A stretch of DNA of 64,000 nucleotides, from the NCBI GenBank assembly GCA_037176885.1, contig JAWWNJ010000111.1:186001-250000 (forward strand). The letters run 5' to 3'. The notes beneath the pieces were generated by a model. It saw only the letters and a program-made list of their open reading frames with translations, had not been told where the DNA came from and did no database searches. Shown here piece by piece: positions 44,748-56,832 of the stretch (position 1 is its first letter; each line of letters opens with the position of its first letter). The position numbers and the translations under genes were made by a program. Source of the DNA: Favolaschia claudopus (taxonomy: Eukaryota > Basidiomycota > Agaricomycetes > Agaricales > Mycenaceae).

Positions 44748-44945
44748 CTGTAGGGAGAAAACCTACTTGTGCCGAGTAGGGACCTACTCAGACCGAGCAT
44801 TCCCTGCTCCGCATGAGTAGGTTTGGATCTAAGTAGGTTTTGACCTACTCAACCCAAGTGGGCTCGACCCACTTGGCATAAATCTACTTGCTGCGAGTGG
44901 GTTCCGGGAAACTCGTCGGCACGACGTTTCACTTGATACCCGCAT
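44746..44945 (+). repeat. Probable left end of a CACTA-type element with a hairpin array
   Basis: The sequence CACTGTAGGGAGAAAACC begins where the LTR remnant stops, fitting the CACT(A/G) terminus of this superfamily. The next ~150 bp is a string of short hairpins built from variants of one word: CCTACT/AGTAGG, CCTACTCA/TGAGTAGG, GTAGGT/ACCTAC and CCAAGTGGG/CCCACTTGG. The matching right terminus was not found. Confidence 0.62.
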
Positions 44946-45237
44946 GCTCGGCACTACTGATTACGATCAAATCAGACGATCAATGATTCTCGGCACTGGT
45001 TGCCGTTTCTGGCGCAACTATTGCCGGTTGTTTATGCGAGTTGATGGCTTCTTCCTCTTGTCTTCTTATCGCTCACTCGCCATTCTCCGTCTGTCGACCT
45101 CTCGCTGCAGCAGCAGCACTCCTGAGATCTCTGGATACTAGCAACCTGCTTCAGTCTTCGACTTGTATTCTTCTGCTGATTCGGCGACTCTCCGGCCCTT
45201 TGACTCTTCACATTCTACGAGCACCTCGCTCGACCTT

Positions 45238-48200
45238 ATGCCGCACAATAAAGGGAAGACAAGCAAAGGGAAGAAAAAAGAGAAGAAAAAATATTGCTTC
45301 TGTAAGCCAACTTGTGGCAAGCTTCTCACTGAACGTGGACGGCGCCGGCACAAACACAAGGTTCCTAAAGCTTCCATTCGACCCTCTGTTTCTCCTGAGC
45401 CCGGGCTCACGGATTCTGATGACGATTCCGAACTATCGGAAGATGTCGATAGTAATTCTTCATTGTCACCACGCTTGCCGCCGCACTCCCCGTTGCCTGA
45501 CGTCGACATGGATCAGCGCTCGGACTCTTCGGACTCTGATGCTGCTCATTCGGTCAGCGATGCAATGGACATCGATTCGGCGGTTTCTGACGACTCGTCC
45601 ATCCCGTCTAAACTCGACTTTCCCTCTGCAAGCGGCTCAGATGCTGATCCATGGGCTAAATTCGACGAATTTCAAGACCTTGACGTCCCGCTTACTCATG
45701 AAGAAATGCTACAACAATTGGACGAGATGCTCGGCGCTGATGAGGAATTGACATCGCTACATGAGTGTATGTCCTCCTTTAGGTTCACCGAACTGATTTG
45801 TTTTTACTCTATTCGTAGTTAGAAAGATGGAATATCATCGTGATTCCGAAGTCGAGACTACACTGTGGGAAGCCCGTTCGTTGTTCCAAAGACTCGCGTA
45901 GTGTTAAGTATTGACACATGCCAGGAAACGCAACATTGAGCGACCGAGATCGTGATAACGTTCGCGCGTTCAAACTCAAATTGATATCGAAAATGCCGCG
46001 CGCCGCATACAACCTCATGGTCTACTCGTTTTCACATAAGATGGATCTGAGCTCCGAGTGGGTGATGTTCCATCGCATGGCCATCCTCTCGGGCGTCGAG
46101 CCCATGTGGTTTGACTGCTGCGTGAACTCGTGCATGGCGTATACCGCTGCGTACGCAGAACTCACGGAATGTAATTATTGTGACAACGCCCGGTTCACTG
46201 CTTCCGGAAAATCACGTCGAATGTTCTGCTATATCCCCATCATTCCCCGCCTGCAAGGCTTTTTCCAAAGCCCCAAATCCATTGAACGGTTACTCTATCG
46301 CGCTAACTACGTTCATATTCCCGATCAAATATCTGACGTCTTCGATGGCGAACACTACCGAAACCTCTGCGAACAGTACGTTGTGGTTGACGGCAAAACT
46401 CTTCCCCATAAATACTTCTCCAACAAATACGACATCTGCCTCGGAGTCTGCATGGACTCGTATCTTCTCTACAAGCGCCAGCGCGGAGGACCCTCCGCAA
46501 CTCCTATTCTTGTCAAAAATTATTGTATCAAACCCGAAGTTCGCACCCACTCGAATCCGCTTGACGGTGGGCTCATGTCGGCTGGTGTTATTCCCGGCCC
46601 ACACCCTCCTAAAGATGCCTACAGCTTTCTCGTTCCATACGACAACGAGTGCGCCGCGCTAGCCCACGGAGTCCGAACCTACAATGGGAAGACTCGCAGT
46701 TTCTTCATGCTGCGCGGATACAACCTCTTCGAAATGGGAGATATCATTGCTATCGAGAAAAGCATGAACATCAAGGGGCATAACAGCCTTTGTCCATGCC
46801 GTTCGTGCGAGATACGCGGTGTGCGGAATGTCACTGGAGGCGAAAAACTTTACTACGTACCTCTGCGCTGGCCCGACGGGAATTATTGGGATCCGGAGGA
46901 CTTGCCGCCGCGGTCACAAGAAAAGTTGGACGCAGAGATGGAACGATTTGACGAGATTGACACAGACTTGGGCGACACCCGCGCTGCTGCAAACGCGAAG
47001 AATCGCCTCGCAAAGGCTCATGGCATGAAGGGCTGCCCTGCCCTTCGACGTGTTGCTTCCATGGACTATCCACGATCACGCCCCTGGGATGCCATGCACA
47101 TTTTTTTCGAAAACGATGTTCAAAATCTGGTAAAACTGTGGAGAGGCATTTTCAAGGGATTAGATACAGGTTCCGAAGACTACGAAATTGCGGAGGATGT
47201 CTGGGACGAAATCTGGCAGGAAACCGCCGCTGCAGTGGAGCATCTACCCGCTGATTTCGTCCGGCTTCTCGGTGCCAATCCAGCGTACTACACCGCCGAG
47301 GCATGGGCTTTCTGGTTTGTCTACCTCGCCCCCATTCTCTTGAAAGATCGGTTTCCCGACGCAAAATATCATGTTCACCTTTGTCAATTCTCCGATATCA
47401 TCAAAGCTTGTCTCCGTTTCACCTCCACGAAAACACAGGTCGAAGAGTTGAGGCAGAATATTATAAACTGGGTTCATAAATACGAGGAGTGAGTTTAATT
47501 TACGACTTTTCGGTAATTGCTCACTATCTACAGGTACTATTATCAATATTCAGAATCACGACTTTCAGCCTGCACACTCACCATTCACGGTCTGCTCCAC
47601 ATTGCCGACGACATCTTGTTCTGCGGCCCATCTTGGACAACGTGGACTTTTTTCATGGAGCGCTACTGCGGCATTCTCCAGTCCGGTCTACGCTCGAAGA
47701 AAATGCCATGGGCTAACCTGAATAACATCGTCCTTCGTACAGCTTATCTTGAACAGTTGAACGCTAGATATGATTTGGAGAGCGAACTTTCTAATCCACC
47801 ACACGGAGACGGAGAGGGATACACTCACGACGATTGTATGTTTATCATTTCTTTTTTGCCTTCAGGAAATTATTAACTTCGAGCATTACCAGATCCTCAG
47901 GCGATCTTGTTACCGCCCTACAAGCGCGAATATAGGCCTGAGCTGAATATTCGGAAGAAAATCGCGAAGTATTTGGGGAATATCCTCGGTAAACGAACGA
48001 CTGATATTAGTCTAGTAGTTACCGCGGGGGTCCGACCGGAGTGCACCCTTATTACATAATCTGTCAAAATTGGGCCACGTGCATCTGCCACGTTGAGGTG
48101 GAAGCAAGGTGGAGGACTGTGGAGGACGTGGATGGTTGGCGTACGGCCTTGTACGGCCATGCACGGCAAAGTTCGGGCCATAGTCATATCATTCGAGTTG

Positions 48201-49106
48201 AATTCGAGCCTAAGAGAGTACTTTTGCCAAACTTTTGTGATTGACTGGAGTACCTCATAAATAACTTTTTTTTTTGGATCTAGGTACTGTAAACAGCATG
48301 TTTTAATTAACTGTTGGATGCGGATTCGGGTTTACAGTGCATATAACTACTCGGAAAGAGTACCCGAGAGGAGATACGTCGCTCTGCAGCTCAACTGCAG
48401 CAGGCAACAGGCCTGAGCCAGCCAACACGTATGCAGCACGTGGTGAAACTTCTGACAGATTATGTAATAAGAACGCACTCCGGTCGGACCCCCGCGGTAA
48501 GTAACAGACTCTATATCTGTCGAGGTACGAGACACAAGATACTAGAGCGTCTGTCTACGAGAGACTAGACTGATATACTTCAACATATACCGGAGATCAT
48601 TCCAAGTTTCGGCAAACTTCGCATTATTGACGGCGACTCGATTCGTAGCGCATCAGCATGTGGAGATGGATCCATAGCCGAACGAAATATGTCTTTCGTC
48701 CGCGTGAGTTTCTGCCTGCTCGCAAATTTATCATACTGATAGTTTGAAGTATGAAATCCAAGTGCGTCGTACCTCGGCTGATAAATGGGTTGAACAAATC
48801 TCATATGGGCGGCTCGAACGAATCCTTGTATGTAACCTGCCCAAGACAAAGGCTCTGGGCATGCTATCCGGAAAGAAACTACTTCTTGCGCTAATCAGGC
48901 CTTGCACGAACACTGGAGGAAAAGATGCCGCCATCGAAATTGTCAAGTATCGAGAGATTGGCGAGCCGATTGTCGATGATCTGCAGTGTGTGGTAGCCGT
49001 GGTTGGCCGCATAGAGACCCGAGCGCGGTGGTATATTGTTGACCGAACCGGTGGTCTCATTCGTCCCCTGTTCGTCGAGGAAGAGGGAGGTGATGTTGAA
49101 GATTAA
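45238..49106 (+). CDS. Tnp2-family (EnSpm/CACTA) transposase, split by a MITE
   Basis: Probable exons are 45238-45766, 45819-45897, 45925-47488, 47534-47835, 47884-48007, then after a MITE about 48577-48702 and 48750-49106. The N-terminus (PHNKGKTSKG) includes a CFCKPTCGK...H zinc-binding-like motif and an acidic linker. The long exon has Tnp2 hallmarks: FFQSPKSIERLLYRANY, the GIIPGP-like GVIPGPHPPKDAYSFLVP, MNIKGHNSLCPCRSC and DAMHIFFENDVQNLV. Next comes LTIHGLLHIADDI, and the C-terminus starts YEIQVRRTSADKW. Apart from the MITE the frame looks open, so the insertion may be recent. The 27-nt second intron is suspiciously short and may be misplaced. The gene is probably driven from the hairpin-rich end upstream. 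Confidence 0.83.
48008..48567. mobile_element. 560-bp MULE-like MITE (family C, empty copy) in the Tnp2 gene
   Basis: It has TAGTCT/AGACTA termini and the ACCGCGGGGGTCCGACCGGA inverted blocks. A perfect 9-bp duplication, GACTGATAT, lies at 47999-48007 and 48568-48576. It is nearly colinear with both flanks of the LINE inside 12781-16442, which makes it the reference for that insertion. Confidence 0.92.
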
Positions 49107-49348
49107 ACATTTGTCTTGTCGTTGATGCATTGTAATTATATGATTGGCTGTTAAACTCAGAGATAATTTGCGAGGCCTGCAAGAGAACCTGATTGATATC
49201 CTACTCTTGAAAATTTACAGCCCCAACATGCAAGAAGTTAGGCAGAAATTCTAAACATTGAGCTCAATCAATTCACGATCACCTATGACATAACCGTGAC
49301 ACCGCGACCATGTGACCGTGACTCTCCTCTCCTCTTCCTCCTCCGACC

Positions 49349-52234
49349 ATGAATATGAAGAAGATCACCGCAGCAGAGACCGTCAAGCAGCTTCAGGAGG
49401 AGAATAAACGGAAGGATAAGGAAATTGGTAAGGTCTTCATGCAAGGCCTCCCCCTTCCTGAATACAGTTCCCATCAGCACGTCTGAATCGCGAGAACGCG
49501 CAGTTTGCGAAGAAGGCAGCACCTGAGCGTCGAGATCTTATACCAAAGCCGAAAGGAGACGCGGGTACGGGCTCCGGCTACAACATTCAAGAAGCTATGG
49601 GCCTCGAGGATGACGACGAGCGATATAATCGCTTATATGTGCGTTTTCTCATCTAGTTTCACGAAAGTTTAATTTCATCATTTTTCGGAAAGCAAATTGT
49701 CGAAGACGAAGTTGCAGTCCACCTCAATTTACAGAAGACAATATCCAAACAACAGCCCGGAGTGGTTGATAGAGCAATGGAGATCGTGCGTCCTTCCTCT
49801 TGACTGCCGATTACTATTCATTTTCTCTTCAGATCGCCGGGAAATATGCATTTTTTAGAAGATTTGCAGGGTATTGGCCTATTAAAGACATCATGACAAA
49901 GTATCTTACAAACGCACGATCGCGCCGTCGAGTCCGGGATAAGCTGGAAAAGGAGGCAGAGAAAGAGGACGTTAGAAAAGCAGGCGGAAGTTTGGAGAGC
50001 AATTCTGATGGGGACGACACGGAGGCTGGCGAGGAGGAGGCTGAAAAGCAGGCGAAGGTCCAGGTTCGCCGCAGGGCGAAGCGCGCGCGGGTTGAATCGG
50101 ACTCGGACTCGGAGGAGCTGGAGGAAAAACCATCGAAAAGCAAGCAGGTCCGTCGCATTATCTCTTTTATCAATCTTGCATGCTTAGAATATTGACATAG
50201 GCTATGTCCGAGACGCAAATTAAGGTATGTACCCATCTTCATAACCCTTTCTGACTCCAAATCATCGTCTTGACAGAAACAGGCTAAAGGTGCAGTGAGG
50301 AAGCGGGCGAGACAAGTAGTGGATGATTCGGAGGAGGAGGAGGAGCCGAAATCGGCGCGTAAGTTGGGCAAGCCTGTGAGTTTCACCGCTGTTTTCGTGG
50401 CGAATGTTTTCTCTGAGTGGTTATTCATCCGCTAGAAAGATGCTGGAAAAAAGAAAGTTGAAGGAAATAAAGATGACGAAACGAAGCCAACTAAAAAACC
50501 CAAGCAGGTACGCTTTCTAGACTCACACAGAGTATTCAAAGCCCGTGCTAACGAAGAGTAAATACGGCAGACTACTTCGGAGCGAGCAAGACAGGAAGCC
50601 GAGGGCGATGACAAGGAGAACGAGAGAAAGCGTGTATGGCGTGCGATTATTTTGGCTGTGAGCCGCTTGCACTAATGACGCTTCCGGTCCTGCACCGAAA
50701 ATTCAAGAACCCAAGACTACGGTGTGTATTCTAAGTATATCTCTTTGCGGTACTGAAAGACATGTCATTTGCAGAAAAAACAAGAGCATGGTATCAAACG
50801 CAAGGCCAAGAAAGAGCCTGATAGCCCACGAGCTATCAAGAAAGTGAGTCTGACCATTTCCACGAACGCCTCTGATTCTCGCAGGTTAAAACCGTCTTGC
50901 CGCCCCACCTCGAAGATTCTGAGGAAGAAGAACCAACACCGCTTGAATGGTCTGATCTTCCAGCTTCGTGTCCCTCCCTTCTATGCGAGGATCTGCTGCC
51001 GAACGAACAGAATAATCAAATCCTTGGGCTATTCCAACGCCGACAAACTTTGATCAACGAACGCGGTGAGGATGGCACTGGCGTTAAATGGCTCGAGCTT
51101 CAGATATGCGGCACTATCAAAAAGGAGTTAAATGACGAATTCTTGGTTTCTCTTGCAGAAGAAAACCACTGGCCACTGTGGCCAGCAACGATTGATTGGA
51201 ACCTCCTTCATTCTCGCATACTCAAACACTCAGCTCGGATCTTGGCAATGATCACCGATAAGAAAACGCTCGAGGATTCAGCGATCTGGACGACATTCCT
51301 GGACTGTATTGACAGCAAAATCTATGCTTTCTCGAACGCGTCGTCAAAGAAAGACTATACTAACGCGCTTTTGCAGGCGCGGTGTGGTTAGTGAGTACTT
51401 TCCATCAGGCATTTTCATTTTTCGATTGCTCACATGGCGTAGTTATGGCCCCAAAGGGTCCCTACTAATTCATTCCACGTTGAATCGCATCATTGCTCCA
51501 GATGCAGACGATCTCGCCTCAAGGCTATACCACACAGTCGACACGATCATTGGCGACAATCCTGGCGCTTTCGATGACTATGTTACGGACTCCGAGCTCA
51601 TCGACCTAGACGATTTCATTTCTTTCATCCTCGCTCCATTCACTGCTACACTTCTTATTGAACTCGACTTGGACTGCGATTTCGAAGACGCCAACTTTCA
51701 CCGCGATCAAAGTCACAACTACGGCGATCTTATGCAACTAGACAATGACGACGACCCCATTCTTGACGGCCTGCACCACCGAAATATCAAGGCATCCAAA
51801 CGGTCAAACCCTGACCAAACCTACCTCTCCTTGCCACCTGCGCGTGGATCCAGACCCGTAATTAGATCGATCAAATCTCTGCCGCATTCTTGCTGACTAC
51901 CGCTCGCTTTTCTCTAGCAGCCAAAGCCTCTTGTGCCTAGACCCAAATCAGAAAAGGCGACATCTTCACCGCCCAATGGATTCAAGCTCTCTCCAGCGGA
52001 TTTCGAAGAGGTAGTTTTCCGTATCTCTTTACCGATACTGACCTACATCCAGGCCGAGATCAAATCAAAGAAGGCGAGAAAGAAGGAATCCAGACCTGCG
52101 ACGAAGCTAGCGAGAGCGGTGAGTAGTCTTTAGCTTGATGATACGCTTCCTGAGCTTGACTCCAGGCCTCCAAACCAAACCCTGTGACTTCCGACTATGG
52201 CACGCGTTCCAAATCAAAGAAGGAGGCTTCATAA
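49349..52234 (+). CDS. Multi-exon gene with RTC4-like domain (possibly two adjacent genes)
   Basis: Exon 1 (MNMKKITAAETVKQLQEENK) predicts a coiled coil. The following exons give LNRENAQFAKKAAPERRDLI, GYNIQEAMGLEDDDERYN, IVEDEVAVHLNLQ and FFRRFAGYWPIKDIMTKYL, then many short exons of acidic/basic low-complexity sequence (SDSDSEELEEKP and similar). The large exon from about 50886 carries WPATIDWNLLHSRI and, after an intron near 51390, YGPKGSLLIHSTLN, DLDDFISFILAPF and ATLLIELDLD. This pattern resembles the C-terminal domain of RTC4 proteins. The last exons end GTRSKSKKEAS. The N-terminal block (to about 50195) may be a separate gene. Nuclear location is likely from the basic clusters; function is unknown. 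The assignment rests on memory of the family. Confidence 0.6.
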
Positions 52235-52330
52235 TTCCGTCTATTTGTACTTTTGCATCAAGTGTACTATCTTGTGGCTCTTCAAGCATGTAGTTGATAT
52301 TGAACTTGTAACTGAACTCGGGAATCTTGC

Positions 52331-52700
52331 GCAAGATACGTACGAACCTTGGCAAGTTGAACTTCCCAAAAAGGGAAGAGGTGGTACGAACCGGATTCTC
52401 GGAGACGGGTAAGCGGTCATACTCACTCAGATACCCCTACATCATGCTCTCAAGATAGTTCTCCTCTTAAAAGAAAAAAACCAGGATGAGATAGGCTTTA
52501 TCTGGCCGGCAAGAACCTCGGCAAGTTGAACTTACCAAATCGGCAACGTACGGTACGAACCGGATTCCTCGAGAGTGGGAAACGGTCATTGTCACTCAGA
52601 TACATCTCGATCATGTTTTTCAATGAGACTTCCCCCCGTTTTAAAAAATCTAGGACGAGATATGCTTCCTGTGTTGCGCAAGACCGCAAGCAAGTTGAAC
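52331..52700. repeat. 169-bp tandem repeat, about 2.2 units
   Basis: GCAAGTTGAACT recurs at 52352, 52521 and 52690, exactly 169 bp apart. GGTACGAACCGGATTC, CGGTCAT and CACTCAGATAC also recur at corresponding places. The units differ at scattered positions. It lies directly 3' of the RTC4-like gene and may be subterminal sequence of the CACTA-type element. Confidence 0.85.
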
Positions 52701-53569
52701 TCTGCAAATAGTAAGTGGTGACTCTTGCGAGCTGAACAAAATTGTAGCATTGTGTGCATTCCCGGCATAGTGCTGCTTTCATCTAATATAGTGTTTCAAC
52801 CATCCACAGCCTCTTTGGATGTGCCGCCGATGTATTTCAAGGGAGCGGAGGAACATTCGAGCGTGAGAATAGTGTGACGTCACGCCGTGACGCGACGCGT
52901 CTCTCTCCTTCTCCCCTCATCTTCTCGTCTTCTTCCGCCTTTCCCTCGCGTTTCGACGGCTCTTTTGCATTGAATTAGCATTAATGACTTATATTAAACA
53001 CTCTCCCCCACTTTTGGGCGCCCAGCACGGTCTCTCGTCGAGTTCTACGGTCAACTATGCAATTTGGACTCTCCCACCAACAAGGACGCGAAACGACGCG
53101 AGAAGAGTCGCCAGGGCTGCTGAGGCTTGCTGAAACCATGGTATCGTCACCTATACCTCTATTTCCGCGCGTTTCAGCTCTAATCAAACCGTTTTTGGCA
53201 ACCTTCAGACAACACCAACCGGTGGCAACTCTTTTTGTGCGGATATGACCTCACCCCTCAAATGAAGGCCCTTTCGAGCATCTAGGTCACTATTTTGTTT
53301 ATCGTGATGGTTGGTGGAGGAGGTAACAGTGTTAGAAGTCTGCCAGGAAAGCAAGGTGAGTCGCAGCTTCAATTTTCGTCCTTTTATTTCATTTTCCCCC
53401 TCCTCCCCCATTTATTCCTTCCCCAACCGAACACTTTCTGTCGAGAGTTCACGGCAGAGCGCGCTGGGACTTACCGTAGGCCCTATGCGCTTGTCGTCGT
53501 CGCCTCTCGGCGAATGTCGGCGTTAGTTTCACGCTCTATTCACTTCTTCATGGTCTATTACTCCTGTTT
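52701..53569. other. No confident gene
   Basis: CT-rich tracts (52905-52960, 53385-53425) and a possible GT-AG intron are visible, but no domain. It could include the 5' region of the LINE ORF1 that follows. Confidence 0.4.
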
Positions 53570-55040
53570 ATGTTTGAACTGAGGTCCATGGGTAGCCAGA
53601 TTCCGCGACCTCGTACCCTGGCGGCGCCGACCCCGCCAAAACGCGGTCCCGCCTCGACGCTGTCGCCGCCAACTCGCTCTCTGCCCTTCCCCACATCGCC
53701 TTTCCCTCCAATCCCTCGACTCTCACTCCAGTCTCGTCCACCGCACAACCCGCTCTTCAAATCCACCTCACTTCTCCACCGCATTTCCTCCGCCCACTCC
53801 GACCAAACCCACATATCAAGTACATGTTGCAAAATTCATCGTGGATGAGGCGGAAAGCTGGCCATCACGACTCTGCTGACAAAGACTTGCCTTATTTAAG
53901 GGTGGTGGGTAGTCGTGGGAAGCTATCCGAAATCTTTGATCCGCAGTCTGAACTACGAGTTTACGGAAGACATACATGTAGTACTGTACGGGTGGTTATC
54001 CTCACAGAATTCTACAAGATGTCAACCGAGCACAACGTCTTTCCAGGGGGTCAATCGCGCAACGCAATCAGGGAACTGGCCGGCCGCTTGTATGGCAGGA
54101 CCTCTGGTTAAGACCCGTAGGACCTGTGGGGAGTTCTCTCCCACCAGGTATAAATCCCCAGTATCCACCAGTAACCTGACGCAATTGAACGTCTTTCCCT
54201 TTGCCGACGCATGCACACCACTCGCCAAAGCGAGCCCAGGGACTTTAGGGTGGTAAGTTGCGACCCTACGCAGTCGACGGGGGCGGATAAACCAGCAGCA
54301 TAGGCACTGCGTCGTAAATTTGAAGGGTTTTGAAGGCCAATTTCGCCAGAATCGGTGTGACTTCCCTTTTCGCGAGGACGGCGCGGTAGAAGTTCATTAT
54401 GTCGGTAAAAGCGTTCTTAAAATCCGGTACGGTCGCGTACAATCCTGTGAGAAATTCCTCTCGAACTTGCATGAAGTCCGGATGAGGACAAATGAACATG
54501 GCATGAGCTTCGTCCTCCACGGCCTCAAGGCAGAATCGGCATTTGCGCCATTCCCTTGGGACAACATCTTTCCCTCGCTCCTTCCGCCTGCGGCGCTCCA
54601 CGGCGAGACTGTGACTGGATAGAACAGTGCGCGTGAGGGCAAGTCGGAGACGACCTCTTCCTTCAGCGCCCTCCTCCTACAGACTGTCACACCGTCCCTA
54701 AAGCAGCTTTCAGAGAAATCTGAGGCCCAGCACAAGGCAATCACGTCGCTATCGAAGGAACTCGCCTCCATCAAAACCGAGAAGGCTCTTTCGTACGCAG
54801 CCGTCGCCGCCGCCGCTGCCAAGCCTCCCGCTCCCTCTGTCCCCAAGCCCAAGCCGCCCCCACTACCCTCCCCCAGCGACGAGCGCATCCTTGTCCGGTT
54901 CGACGGCGACGTACCTTCGCTATTCAATGCACCCTACTCGGAAATAGTCGCCACTGTCAACAAACACCTCGTTTCCCTCTCCCTCCCCTCTGTACTCTAT
55001 GCGACGAAAGGTTCGATATCCAAATCCACGACTTCACGTA
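53570..55040 (+). pseudogene. Tad-like LINE ORF1 remnant, split by another LINE
   Basis: The left part (to about 53830) reads a Pro/Ser-rich frame. The right part from about 54645 reads SALLLQTVTPSLKQLSEKSE, then AYAAVAAAA-like alanine-rich sequence, then DERILVRFDGDVPS and PYSEIVATVNKHL. The last two are typical of ORF1 proteins of fungal Tad/I-group LINEs. Between the parts is a minus-strand LINE fragment. The right side stops abruptly near 55040 against a Plavaka-like exon, so no ORF2 is present. Confidence 0.65.
53935..54645 (-). mobile_element. 5'-truncated copy of the left-edge LINE family
   Basis: On the minus strand the RT-protein C-terminus reads SSHSLAVERRRRKERGKDVV and CRFCLEAVEDEAHAMFICPH, then PMLLVYPP. 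It is colinear with the segment ending at 3968. Its 3' untranslated region down to CCGTAAACTCG near 53955 also matches. It interrupts the ORF1 remnant above. Confidence 0.85.
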
Positions 55041-55660
55041 GCCCTCCATCGCAGGTAGATACACCTAAAATGTAAGCTCGAGCAGTAGTATATTTATTTG
55101 CGGTACACACCTTCATGAGCGCTTTAGAATCGTCTCCTGTCCACTGCTTAAATCCACGTCCCTCAGGAAATCGTCTCAGCCCAGGAAAGGGAGGCACAAC
55201 AGCGATCCTTTGTGAAGTCAATCAATGATCATTGAGTACAATATTGTAGACAAGATTCACCTTCTATCAATATCCGCCATAATGACCTTTGCTTCGGCGG
55301 CTCCGTGCGTGAGTTCGACGTACTCGCCAACCCAGGTGACGAGATGGTCTTTAAAGGTCCCCTTGATAACTATGTAAAAGGTCGGGGGAGAGAAGCTCAT
55401 GAATGTCCGCCCGCGGAAAATCCCATGTGAAGGGCTGAAAGGAATTAATTGACTATAAATTGGAAGGCACGAGAGCGTACCAGAACGTCTGGAATTACAC
55501 CGTAATTGTCCCGGAGTCGTTTGTGGGTGAAAGCATCGAACAATGCGGTTGTGTGGCGCTGCGAACGACGGCCTCCTGGACCATCGAGGTTTTCGTTTGA
55601 TGCGGTGCAACCGCTCCAACGTCGGCAGAAATCGTTGGTCTCTAATTTGAAGTATCGTAA
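55040..55660 (-). pseudogene. Second half of a Plavaka-like transposase gene
   Basis: Minus-strand exons read NENLDGPGGRRSQRHTTAL, then PFTWDFPRADIHELLSPDLL, KGTFKDHLVTWVGEYVELTH and VIMADIDRR. After a GT-AG intron come RIAVVPPFPGLRRFPEGRGF and KQWTGDDSKALMKV, and after another intron YLPAMEGYV. This is the conserved middle-to-C-terminal part of basidiomycete Plavaka-type transposases. A small deletion shifts the frame before VIKGTF, and the gene is cut near 55040 by the LINE ORF1 segment. Confidence 0.82.
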
Positions 55661-55664
55661 GTAT

Positions 55665-55985
55665 TTATTTCAACAAGCAACACTGATGATAACGCACTGT
55701 ATTTTCGGGATTCAGGATTTTGCGACGTTCATATTGGACGCGGCTGGGATTGAGCAAGATTGTGCTAATATCTGCAATGGATGGGCCCGGGCCATCGATC
55801 GCGGGCCTGCCAGCAATGAGCTGAGCAGGCTTCATGTGGGGATGTTCATTTACAACGCCTCTGAGCTGACCCTGTTCGCGTAGAGTCAAATGCCGCACGG
55901 GGACAGGCTCGTGGTGGTGATAACCGGAATGGCTGAAGTGCGCGCCGTCTCGATAAACCCAATATTCCATGCGCACAATCCCCTA
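55665..55985 (-). pseudogene. Fragment of a MULE-like transposase N-terminus
   Basis: The minus-strand frame reads FSHSGYHHHEPVPVRHLTLR, HPHMKPAQLIAGRPAIDGPG and SIADISTILLNPSRVQYERR. The His-rich SGYHHHEP segment resembles the zinc-finger region preceding basidiomycete MULE-type transposases. The catalytic part is absent. The assignment is from pattern memory. Confidence 0.5.
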
Positions 55986-56832
55986 TGTTTGGTGGCGGGG
56001 ATTATGATCCTGCTGCCGAGTTCCAGCCGCCACCGCTTCAGCAACAAACTCTGCGGATTCGCCGTATTCAATGGCACCGAATCCTTAACGGTATGTCTAC
56101 TGAAGGCAATTTTATCCCAGAAAGCACCCCGCCGGAACCGCCTGCGGATGCACTCTCTGCGGATGACTATAGCCCGTACGAATCGGCTGCCGACTTTCAT
56201 CTAGCCGACCTCCTCTATCGTAAGGTGGAGATGTCCGCCAGTGCGATCGACGAGCTTATGCAAAATTGGGCTGCTCGGGACGATGCAGCTGATCCTCCGT
56301 TTGCCAACCACAAGGATCTCTACGCTACAATTGACGCCACCAGCCTCGGCCATATTCCATGGCAGTCGTTCGAAGTCTCCTACAACCAGCCGATCCCGCT
56401 CGGTGACACCGTCCCTTGGAAAAGGACCCCGTACAAAGTCTTTTTTCGCGATCCTCGGCTCGTTCTCCAGCGACAACCCGCCAATCCCGACTTCAAAGAT
56501 GACATTGACTATGTAGTATGCTGCGAAGCGCGTTTACGCCGCTGATGGTACTCGGGAATACATGGACTTCATGTCTGGGAACTGGGCATGGCGGCAGTCG
56601 GTACGTCATATATACACTTTCACATTCACAACGGATTAGGATCTTATCGCCCAACTCCCCAAATGTATGGGCGCGACCTTCGTTCCCGCCATCCTCGGCA
56701 GTGATAAAACGACTGTCTCCGTTGCGACGGGACAAAACGAATATTATCCGCTGTACATTTCAAATGGATTGGTGCACAACAACGTACGTCGAGCCCACGG
56801 GGATTCGGTGACGCTGATAGGATTCCTGGCAA

